A DNA stretch of 64,000 nt from JANQTF01 sp041741415 (GTDB lineage: Bacteria > Bacteroidota > Bacteroidia > J057), in assembly GCA_041741415.1 (NCBI GenBank), contig JBGSKC010000063.1, positions 1 through 64,000 on the forward strand, in the 5' to 3' direction. The position numbers and the translations under genes were made by a program. The notes beneath the pieces are model-generated. The model saw only the letters and a list, made by a program, of their open reading frames with translations, did not search any database and had not been told where the DNA came from. Positions within the stretch are counted from its first letter, which is position 1; each line of letters begins with the position of its first letter. This document shows positions 57,482 to 64,000 of this stretch, piece by piece.

Positions 57482-58819
57482 ATGAAACATATTTTGCTCA
57501 TCGGCGCTGGCCGTTCTTCCACGTCTCTGATACAGTTCCTGCTCGAAGTATGCCAGCGAAAGGGCTGGACCCTCACCGTGGGCGACTTGTCGCAAGAACT
57601 TGCGGAGTCCAAGCTGGGCCGCCATGCCTGCGCCGAAGGCATTCGCTTCGACATTCACGACGACCTCCAGCGGGAGCGCGAAATCAGCCGCGCCAACCTG
57701 ACCATTTCCCTCCTTCCCGCCCACGCCCATGTTCTCGCCGCCGAAACCTGTTTGCAATTCAGGGTGCCATTCCTGACGGCATCTTACGTGAGCGACGAAA
57801 TTCGCAGGCTCGACGAGGCTTGCCGCTCAGCCGACCTGATGTTTCTGATGGAATGCGGCCTCGACCCGGGCATCGACCATATGTCGGCAATGCAGGTGCT
57901 CGACCGGATCCAGGAGGAAGGCGGGGTGCTCACCGGGTTCGAAACCTTTACGGGCGGCTTGCTGGCTCCGGAGTCCTGTGCGAATAATCCATGGGAATAC
58001 AAATTTACCTGGAACCCCCGCAATGTGGTGCTGGCAGGCCAGGGAACAGTGAAGTTTTTACAGGAAGGCAGGTTCAAATATATTCCTTACCACAAGCTGT
58101 TCCGCCGCACCGAGGTCATTCACATTCCCGGGCACGGTTATTTTGAAGGGTACGCCAACCGCGATTCGCTCAAATACCTTGACGTTTACAAACTCCGGGG
58201 GATCCGGACATTGTATCGCGGCACCCTGCGCAGGCTCGGTTACTGCAAAGCATGGGATGTGTTTGTGCAGCTTGGTGCCACCGACGACAGCTACCGAATG
58301 GATGGGGTGGCTGACATGACCCATCGCCAATTCCTTAACTCTTTCCTTTCCTTTGACCAGCACAACTCTGTGGAGCTCAAGCTGGCCCATTACCTTCAGC
58401 TCGACCTCGACGGCCCGGAAATGTATCGCATGAAGTGGCTGGGCATGTTTGAGGAAGAGCCAGTGGGGCTGCAACAAGGTACCCCAGCCGAAATTCTGGA
58501 ACACATTCTCCAGAAAAAATGGCGCCTTCTCCCCGAAGACAAGGACATGATTGTGATGTGGCACAAGTTCGACTACTTTCTCGGGGGTGTGCCCAAGCAG
58601 ATCGAATCCCACATGATTGTTACGGGGAACGACCACCTCGATACCGGCATGGCCCAAACGGTGGGCCTTCCGCTGGGAATTGCGGCGGAATTGATCCTGG
58701 AAGGCAGGATTCATCGGGCGGGAGTACACATACCCGTGGAGCGGGACATTTATTTTCCCATTCTGGAAAACCTCGCTAAACGTGGCATAACCTTTCAGGA
58801 GCGGGAAATACATGTGTGA
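57482..58819 (+). CDS. Saccharopine reductase/dehydrogenase family protein
   Basis: The 445-residue protein starts at MKHILLIGAGRSSTSLIQFLLE (ATG 57482) with a GxGxxS Rossmann nucleotide site. Further hallmarks are ANLTISLLPAHAHVLAAETCL, PFLTASYVSDEIRRLDE, MECGLDPGIDHMSAMQVLD, SCANNPWEYKFTWNPRNVVLAG and GLPLGIAAELILEG near the end. The family forms or splits saccharopine, joining lysine (or its semialdehyde) and glutamate. In bacteria this is often lysine catabolism or homospermidine and carboxynorspermidine-like chemistry, so the exact reaction is left open. It is monocistronic. Confidence 0.9.
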   Translation: MKHILLIGAGRSSTSLIQFLLEVCQRKGWTLTVGDLSQELAESKLGRHACAEGIRFDIHDDLQREREISRANLTISLLPAHAHVLAAETCLQFRVPFLTASYVSDEIRRLDEACRSADLMFLMECGLDPGIDHMSAMQVLDRIQEEGGVLTGFETFTGGLLAPESCANNPWEYKFTWNPRNVVLAGQGTVKFLQEGRFKYIPYHKLFRRTEVIHIPGHGYFEGYANRDSLKYLDVYKLRGIRTLYRGTLRRLGYCKAWDVFVQLGATDDSYRMDGVADMTHRQFLNSFLSFDQHNSVELKLAHYLQLDLDGPEMYRMKWLGMFEEEPVGLQQGTPAEILEHILQKKWRLLPEDKDMIVMWHKFDYFLGGVPKQIESHMIVTGNDHLDTGMAQTVGLPLGIAAELILEGRIHRAGVHIPVERDIYFPILENLAKRGITFQEREIHV

Positions 58820-59004
58820 CTCCGAGCGATTTCCTTGCGGAAGGGCAGCACCTGTGGAACCTATTGCGTCTATAGAACAACTTGGCAGCGTAGATGGTCG
58901 TTACAGGGGCGGCACAAGGTTCACAACAGAATTTCAATTCCATGTGACCAAGTCCAATTTTTTTCGTCTTTCACCAAAACTGAACCTTTATGTTACAAAA
59001 ACCA

Positions 59005-59871
59005 ATGCAAAAACGCAATTTCCTTCCCCTTGCCCTTGTGGCAGCCGTGCTGATGATGTTTTCTGCCTGCGACAACACCACAGAGCCAGAAGTAGGACCC
59101 AGCCTTACTACCACAGCAGCCGATCTTGACACAGTCTTCACCGACTCCGCTTTCACTATCAGGATCACAGCCAGCAGAGGCAGCTCCTCTTTGACCCGCC
59201 TCGAAGTGCGTGAAAACGGCACTGCTATTTCAGCCAACCGCCTCGAAATTGACGGGTTCACCGCAGGTGGCAACCCTTCTCCACTGGCTGCATCTGCAAC
59301 CAGCGGCTTTTCCTACGACCTCACCATCACTGCAGGAAGTGATGACGGCGAAGTGAGCACCTACTCCGTGATCGTGACCGACTCCCTCGGCCTCACCTCC
59401 ACTGTGACTTTCGATATCTTCACCGAAGACTTCGGAACACTGGTAACCGAGCGCACCGTGATCCTGCTGCTTAACCAGGCTGGTCCTGCAGGTCAGGGTG
59501 GTCTTGACCTCGAATCTGGTAATTCTACCGGAACATCGCAAGCTGCTGACTCTATCGCCGACATCCGCGACATGGGCATTGACACCAACATTCCTGTTGC
59601 CACCAACTGGCTGCAACAAATCGGCGTGATCAATGGTTCTGATCTCCGTTACCCAAGCGCAGGCTTCAGCTACGACAACGTGATCGTGTCAGAGGAAGTG
59701 AGCGCTGCTTTTGAAGCCGGACAGGTATTTACCACCAGCGACAAAGTGGAAGTGGGTGATGTGTTTCTGTGTAAAACCCGCCGTGGAAACGTGTATGTGC
59801 TGAAAACCATTAGCATTACCGTGACCCCTAACGACAACGCAGACCAATACGAGTTCTCTGTGAAGAACTAA
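59005..59871 (+). CDS. Lipoprotein of unknown function, Ig-like repeats
   Basis: The 288-residue protein (ATG 59005; the frame also has an ATG at 58990) has a lipobox VLMMFSAC and is probably anchored at the outer membrane. The mature part has a beta-rich region with a TLSTSGFSYDLTITAGSDDG-like pattern (ATSGFSYDLTITAGSDDGEV), VIVTDSLGLTSTVTFDI and a C-terminal part ending DQYEFSVKN. It looks like one or two Ig-like domains plus an unknown C-terminal domain. I do not recognise a named family. A strong terminator follows. Confidence 0.75.
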   Translation: MQKRNFLPLALVAAVLMMFSACDNTTEPEVGPSLTTTAADLDTVFTDSAFTIRITASRGSSSLTRLEVRENGTAISANRLEIDGFTAGGNPSPLAASATSGFSYDLTITAGSDDGEVSTYSVIVTDSLGLTSTVTFDIFTEDFGTLVTERTVILLLNQAGPAGQGGLDLESGNSTGTSQAADSIADIRDMGIDTNIPVATNWLQQIGVINGSDLRYPSAGFSYDNVIVSEEVSAAFEAGQVFTTSDKVEVGDVFLCKTRRGNVYVLKTISITVTPNDNADQYEFSVKN

Positions 59872-59900
59872 GCATAACGACTTTTACAGGGGGTTATGAC

Positions 59901-59936
59901 GGCCGGTTGCCTGCAAGGGTGCCGGCCCATTTTTTT
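59901..59936 (+). terminator. Terminator after the lipoprotein gene
   Basis: GGCCGG (59901-59906) pairs with CCGGCC (59922-59927), extended by weak pairs, and is followed by seven T. The T run overlaps the likely -33 element of the next gene (TTTG, 20 bases, TAATTTCA). Confidence 0.8.
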
Positions 59937-59985
59937 GGCGGGATGAGGCAAAATGGTTAATTTCACAACCAACACACATCCAACT

Positions 59986-60894
59986 ATGAAAATTCTCACC
60001 ATTGCCACCCATACAGAAGGATACTTTCCGTTGCTGGAACAAACAGCCCGCCTTTGGGGCTACGATTTTCAGGTGCTGGGCTGGGGCCGCAAGTGGGAAG
60101 GCCTGGCCTGGAAACTCAACCTTTACCACGAGGCCCTGGCACAGCTTCCTCCCGACGAGCCTGTACTATGTGTGGACGGCTACGACGTAGTGGTGACGGG
60201 CCCGGCTCACGAGGCCAGGAGCCGCTTTCTGGCCTCCGGTTATCGCCTTTGGTTTTCGGGGCAACGCTATTGGCCCAACCAGCCATGGATGCAGCGAATC
60301 ACCGACCGCCTGATGACCAACAACCATGCGGCCAGCCTCGTGCGTGCGGATGATCTGAAAGGATATTACCGGCCCTGTACGGGTCTTTTCGCGGGCTTTG
60401 CGGGTGATTTGCAAAAACTGTTTGAGGAACTCCTCGCCATGGAGGCGGAGCAAGCCGTGGGCAACGACCAGATCTTGCTCAATTTGTATTTCCTCAATAA
60501 CCCGGGGGCGATTGGAATAGATGAACAATGCACCGTGTTTCAGAATCTCTGGCGCACCCGCCCCGGCATTTATAGCCAGATTTCACCCAAAGATTCCTCC
60601 AGCGAAGTGGACCTTGTGCGCGATCCTGAAACAGGCCGCAAGCGGGTGCGCAACAAGCGGTATCAGTCGTTGCCCTGTTTTGTACACGGCCCGTTTAATC
60701 TGAACATGGATCCGCTCCTGCTGGCGCTTGGGTTTGACACAGCCAAGGTCGGAAACCGCAACGCCAACTACTGGAGCTACAGCATGATGTTTTATCTTAC
60801 CAAAGCCCTCCGGCTATATGGCCTTGCGATCGGGGCAGTGCTGGCTGGCCTTGGCCTGCTCATTGCCTTTGCCTGGCAGCAGCTTGCAAGGTAG
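59986..60894 (+). CDS. PLOD-like glycosyltransferase with C-terminal membrane helix
   Basis: The 302-residue protein (ATG 59986, MKILTIATHTEGYFPLLEQ) contains a glycosyltransferase domain like that of lysyl-hydroxylase/procollagen transferases. Its nucleotide-sugar site is the DxxD of PVLCVDGYDVVVTG (Asp64, Asp67). Family features are FSGQRYWPNQPWM, YYRPCTGLFAGFAGDLQKLF, AVGNDQILLNLYFLN and CFVHGPFNLN. A hydrophobic helix (about 276-297) near the C-terminus anchors it, without a signal peptide, so the catalytic domain probably faces the cytosol. The sugar and acceptor are unknown. Confidence 0.82.
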   Translation: MKILTIATHTEGYFPLLEQTARLWGYDFQVLGWGRKWEGLAWKLNLYHEALAQLPPDEPVLCVDGYDVVVTGPAHEARSRFLASGYRLWFSGQRYWPNQPWMQRITDRLMTNNHAASLVRADDLKGYYRPCTGLFAGFAGDLQKLFEELLAMEAEQAVGNDQILLNLYFLNNPGAIGIDEQCTVFQNLWRTRPGIYSQISPKDSSSEVDLVRDPETGRKRVRNKRYQSLPCFVHGPFNLNMDPLLLALGFDTAKVGNRNANYWSYSMMFYLTKALRLYGLAIGAVLAGLGLLIAFAWQQLAR

Positions 60895-60929
60895 AAGGAG
60901 GAGCTTAGAGTTGGTTTGAACAAGAACAG

Positions 60930-61427
60930 ATGAAGTGGTTGATTTTGCTCTGCCAGGAGCTGGTTTTCAGTATCCGGGAATGGATTCTGCTCAGAAATTG
61001 GGAAGGAGTGTCGAGGGCCCGGAACTGGCCCTACACCAGGAGAAATGAAGCATTTTACCTCATGATCAGAGGGAAGCTGGGGCTCTTGCTGGCTGCCCAC
61101 GGCTTTGTGGAGATCAGAAAGCGGCGGTTTGTGAAAGAGGGTGACCTGTGTGTCTGGTTTTTCGAATTCAACCAGACCAAAAATCGGAATGCAGTCGTGA
61201 TTTCTTTCGGGAAGGTGATGTGGGAAAGGTCAGAGCACGAGACAATGAGGAGGCACCTCACTGGTTTTCACTCATTAAGTTCATTGAGCGACAGCCTTCA
61301 ATGGATCAGGCCTCCTCACTGGAAGCACGGCTATGAATATCCGGTGCGGAAAAGCGATCGGCGGGATGCCCGAATGATTCAGGAAATGGAGCAATTGATC
61401 AGGAAGCAGCTCCCTTCGCTCGCCTGA
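60930..61427 (+). CDS. DUF4304-like hypothetical protein
   Basis: The 165-residue protein has an N-terminal hydrophobic region (MKWLILLCQELVFSIREWI). The part after residue 38 reads RNEAFYLMIRGKLGLLLAAHGFVEIRKRRFVKEGDLCVWFFEFN, which follows the DUF4304 pattern (LKKxGFxxKxxxFxR, then a strand with FN/FQ and a G-containing strand AVVISFGKVMW). Such small proteins are widespread in Bacteroidota, often near toxin-immunity genes, and have no known activity. The true start may be a few codons further in. It follows the glycosyltransferase gene after 35 bases. Confidence 0.55.
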   Translation: MKWLILLCQELVFSIREWILLRNWEGVSRARNWPYTRRNEAFYLMIRGKLGLLLAAHGFVEIRKRRFVKEGDLCVWFFEFNQTKNRNAVVISFGKVMWERSEHETMRRHLTGFHSLSSLSDSLQWIRPPHWKHGYEYPVRKSDRRDARMIQEMEQLIRKQLPSLA

Positions 61428-61747
61428 AAACCGCGAAAGATCACCTGCCAGGCATGCTTTCGGTCGTCAAAACGATCCCTTCGGTCAATCGCAGGCAGAT
61501 TTGGGGAGGAAGCAGGAGGAACAATGTGGTCTGGTGCACAACTTTCAGGAATGAGTCACGACCCTTTGTCATGCTTGCAACCGCCGCCCCGGGAGTTGTT
61601 TGGGTTATCATTTCTGGTTTGAGAAAGCGTTTGGCAGGAAGGAGAGCCCTGCAATGGGGTGGCGGTTTTTGCATGTTTGGGTGATGCGCCAGATGAATTC
61701 ACAGCCTGCGCCGCCGTGCCAAGGATGTCATCTTTTATCACTTTCTC
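61428..61747. other. Intergenic region before the pseudo-receiver gene
   Basis: This 320-bp spacer holds only short frames on both strands (for example 61454-61684) that resemble nothing known and have atypical composition. No clear promoter or hairpin stands out. Confidence 0.35.
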
Positions 61748-62152
61748 ATGGAGCTTTTCCCAAGCACCCCCTCCTATTTCGCCTCTCTCACGCCTGCCCG
61801 GATCCTGATTGTGGAAGACCAGGCCCCGATTGCCCTGCATTTGGGCACGCTGGTTCGCCAGTGGGGATACCGTGTGGCAGGCTGGGCAGTCTCCGGCGAC
61901 CAGGCTTTGGAGGTGATTCAATTTTACCCACCCGATCTGGTGATATCGAACTATAAGCTGCAGGGAGGAATGAACGGCCTGGAGCTGGTGGGCCGCATTC
62001 AAAGCCGCTGGGCAACCCCAGTGTTGTTCTTCTCCGGGATCGACCGCCAGGACTTGCCTGCCTCGATTTTTTGGCCCAGGCGGGTGCAGTTTTTGGCCAA
62101 ACCCATTCAACCTTCGCAGCTTCGCCTTTCCCTGCACCAGATGCTGGCGTGA
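61748..62152 (+). CDS. Receiver-domain protein with Asn in place of phosphoacceptor Asp
   Basis: The 134-residue protein is a single CheY-like domain. The acidic pair Glu23/Asp24 (ILIVEDQ) and the conserved Lys118 (FLAKPIQPSQL) are present. The phosphoacceptor position, however, reads DLVISNYKLQGGMNGLEL with Asn68, where DLVISDYKLPG is usual. It is therefore probably a pseudo-receiver that is not phosphorylated in the normal way, acting by protein binding. It lies 103 bases upstream of the TPR histidine kinase, likely in the same unit. Confidence 0.82.
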   Translation: MELFPSTPSYFASLTPARILIVEDQAPIALHLGTLVRQWGYRVAGWAVSGDQALEVIQFYPPDLVISNYKLQGGMNGLELVGRIQSRWATPVLFFSGIDRQDLPASIFWPRRVQFLAKPIQPSQLRLSLHQMLA

Positions 62153-62255
62153 ACCTTTGCCGGGTCTCTGACAAGGGAGCGGGAAGAATGTGTACATTTC
62201 TAACAAGCTCCCAGCTTACATGGCTGCCCATGATGCCACTTCTCAATCCTGATTT

Positions 62256-64000
62256 ATGCGCCCATATTTAGTTTTGATCGCAGGTACGTCCTTCCTTTGG
62301 GCAGGAAATGCATTTTCTCAGCCGGCAACCGACAGCCTGTTCCAGGTATGGGCCAATCCCTCGCTGCCAGACAGCAGCCGGATAGATGCCATCGATGAGC
62401 TGGCTTTTTTCTATCAGGAAAGGGTGCCGGACAGTGCCCTGTATTTCGCCGACCAGCTTTATGCTTTGGGTCAGGCACGGCAAAACCAGCGGGCCATGGC
62501 CATCGCCCTGGGTCATCAGGGTAGGCACTATGCCCAAAAAGGGCAATACGACAAGGCCAAATCGCTGTATCTGCAGGCTATCGACATCTGGAAAGCCGGG
62601 GCTAACCTCAGGGGAGTATCCGGCGTTCTTGGCAAACTCGGTATCATGTATTACCTCAAGGGCGACTATGAGCAGGCATTGGCTTTTTTCCACCAAAACC
62701 TGGCCCTGAGCGATTCTCTTGGATACAAAGAAGAAGCTGCGGGCATGCTGCTCAACATCGGCAGCATCTATCTGTACCAAAGCAAATATGACGAAGCCCT
62801 TCGGCACTTTGCCCGCAGCCTGGCCTACTTCGAGTCCACCGGGGACCTGGCCAGGCAGGCCATCATCCTTGGAAACATTGGCATCGTGCACAACGAAAGA
62901 GGCGACTATGCCCAGGCATTGGCGTTTTACCGGCAGAGTCTGGTCCTGAACGACAGCTCAGACAACCCCATGGGGATGGCCCAGGCGCTGGGAAATATGG
63001 GTCTGATTTATAACTATCAGGGCGATTACCGACAGGCTTTGGACCATTACCAGCGCAGCATCGATCTGTTTCAATCCATAGACAACCAGATGGGCATTGC
63101 CATTAACCTCGGCAATATCGCGATGATCTATTATGCGCAGAAAGACTATGCTCAGGCCCTGAACTATCACAGGCGTGCCCTGGCTATCAACGAACAGCTG
63201 GAGAACAAACGGGGAATAGCCGCCACCCTCAACAACATCGGCGATGTTTTTTACGACCAAAAGGACCTGGCTCAGGCCCTGAATTACTACAAGCGAAGCC
63301 TCGACATCCACCAAAGCCTCAATGACCCTGGCTCAGTAGCCTTGTTGCAGAAAAATATCGGAGATGTGTACCGTTTCCAGGGAGCAGATGAAGAGGCGCT
63401 GGCGAATTACCAGAGCAGCCTCGCGATCAAGGAATCGCTGAATGACAGGCAGGGTATAGCCGATGTTGCGACCAGCATAGGCATGTTCTATCAGGAAAAA
63501 GGAGAGTATCAAAAAGCCCTGATTTACGGAGAAAAAGCCCTGCCACTGGCTCAGTCAACCGGGGCCCCGGTTGAAATTCAGAACGTGGCCAATCTGCTGT
63601 ACCTGACCTATAAAGCCACCGGGAAATCAAGCCAGGCCCTGGCCATGCATGAGCTTTACCTGCAAATGCGCGACAGCCTCAACAGCGAAGACAACCAGCG
63701 GGCAGCCATCCGGTACGAATTCAGGCAGCAGGCCCTGGCCGACAGCCTCACGAATGTTCAGGAAAAAGCCCTTGCACAGCAGGCCTACGATAGCCAGCTC
63801 CGCCAACAGCGGCTGCAATTGGCTTTTACTGCAGGGGCAGGAACACTCTTGGCGCTGCTAGCCCTGACACTGTACCGCAACAACCAGCGGCGGAAGCAGA
63901 CCAACCTCCTGCTCGCTGCTCAGAATGAACAAATTGAACTCAAAAGCAACCAGAACGAACTCCTGCTCAAGGAAATTCACCACCGGGTGAAAAACAGCCT
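62256..64000 (+). CDS. TPR histidine kinase of the HisKA_2 type, cut by window end
   Basis: The 581 visible residues start MRPYLVLIAGTSFLWAGNAFSQ, a signal peptide. The periplasmic part has about ten consecutive tetratricopeptide repeats (about 70-470), each with a NIGxIYxxxGDYxxALxxYxxSL-like core (for example NLGNIAMIYYAQKDYAQALN). A coiled region, one membrane helix (about 526-546, LAFTAGAGTLLALLALTLY) and a coiled coil come next. The last residues, LLLKEIHHRVKNSL, are the H-box of HisKA_2/HWE kinases with the phosphoacceptor His. The catalytic ATPase domain lies beyond the window. Such TPR kinases are common in Bacteroidota. Confidence 0.9.
   Translation, partial: MRPYLVLIAGTSFLWAGNAFSQPATDSLFQVWANPSLPDSSRIDAIDELAFFYQERVPDSALYFADQLYALGQARQNQRAMAIALGHQGRHYAQKGQYDKAKSLYLQAIDIWKAGANLRGVSGVLGKLGIMYYLKGDYEQALAFFHQNLALSDSLGYKEEAAGMLLNIGSIYLYQSKYDEALRHFARSLAYFESTGDLARQAIILGNIGIVHNERGDYAQALAFYRQSLVLNDSSDNPMGMAQALGNMGLIYNYQGDYRQALDHYQRSIDLFQSIDNQMGIAINLGNIAMIYYAQKDYAQALNYHRRALAINEQLENKRGIAATLNNIGDVFYDQKDLAQALNYYKRSLDIHQSLNDPGSVALLQKNIGDVYRFQGADEEALANYQSSLAIKESLNDRQGIADVATSIGMFYQEKGEYQKALIYGEKALPLAQSTGAPVEIQNVANLLYLTYKATGKSSQALAMHELYLQMRDSLNSEDNQRAAIRYEFRQQALADSLTNVQEKALAQQAYDSQLRQQRLQLAFTAGAGTLLALLALTLYRNNQRRKQTNLLLAAQNEQIELKSNQNELLLKEIHHRVKNS

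Noticed and set aside
61428..61747. Short frames before the pseudo-receiver
   Set aside because: They are under 80 residues, unlike any family and without a plausible start context.

Overview
The window looks like a chromosomal segment from a fairly GC-rich member of the Bacteroidota, most likely a Saprospiraceae/Lewinella-type bacterium; this is inferred from gene content, not from a marker gene. Four secreted proteins end in a type IX secretion (T9SS) sorting domain with a YPNP or PNP motif. There are two carboxypeptidase-regulatory-domain TonB receptors, SprB repeats, delta-60 repeats, a LytTR regulator without a nearby kinase, and Bacteroidota-style promoters (TTG / 18-19 bp / TAnnTTTG). 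No rRNA, tRNA, CRISPR array or phage was seen.

Layout. 1-1589: a remnant of an ISAs1-family transposase interrupted by a complete IS4-family element. 1628-7028: a small membrane protein and a 1524-residue T9SS-secreted beta-helix/SprB/PKD protein. 7029-14671: TonB receptor, hybrid-free sensor kinase plus receiver, alpha-oxoamine synthase, lipoprotein hydrolase. 14790-20512: a tight operon of exported redox and sugar proteins (DUF1080, YceI, an FGE-fold protein, Gfo/Idh/MocA, ApbE, TIM-barrel isomerase). 20553-24022: a membrane protein with a probable effector-associated domain (EAD11-like), then a translationally coupled operon of a membrane protein, a lipoprotein and a LytTR regulator. 24025-28739: T9SS cargo proteins, one operon having a C10 tract at its start. 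29245-37650: two halves of an ABC exporter around a thioredoxin-SPOR gene, DUF3108, TonB receptor, VOC protein. 37741-46891: carbohydrate block with a PL14-like T9SS lyase, GH9, xylose isomerase and ROK kinase, plus a DUF4143-type ATPase. 47155-64000: beta-barrel protein, Na+/H+ antiporter, glutamate dehydrogenase, YgiB/YgiC-like pair, DUF4412, PNPOx, MarR, saccharopine reductase, lipoprotein, PLOD-like glycosyltransferase, an Asn-containing pseudo-receiver and the start of a TPR histidine kinase of the HisKA_2 type.

How the genes fit together. The segment is dominated by the cell envelope: T9SS export, TonB-dependent uptake, polysaccharide attack (PL14-like, GH9) followed by cytosolic pentose/hexose entry (XylA, ROK). 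The 14790-20512 operon is the best candidate for an under-described pathway, an extracytoplasmic oxidation and rearrangement route for sugars or glycosides. The other strong candidates are the EAD11-like transmembrane protein, the poly-C tract that could switch a two-gene secreted operon, and a mosaic low-complexity repeat family filling at least five intergenic spacers. Start codons were moved inward from the longest frame wherever a signal peptide, lipobox, gene overlap or promoter made that clear.
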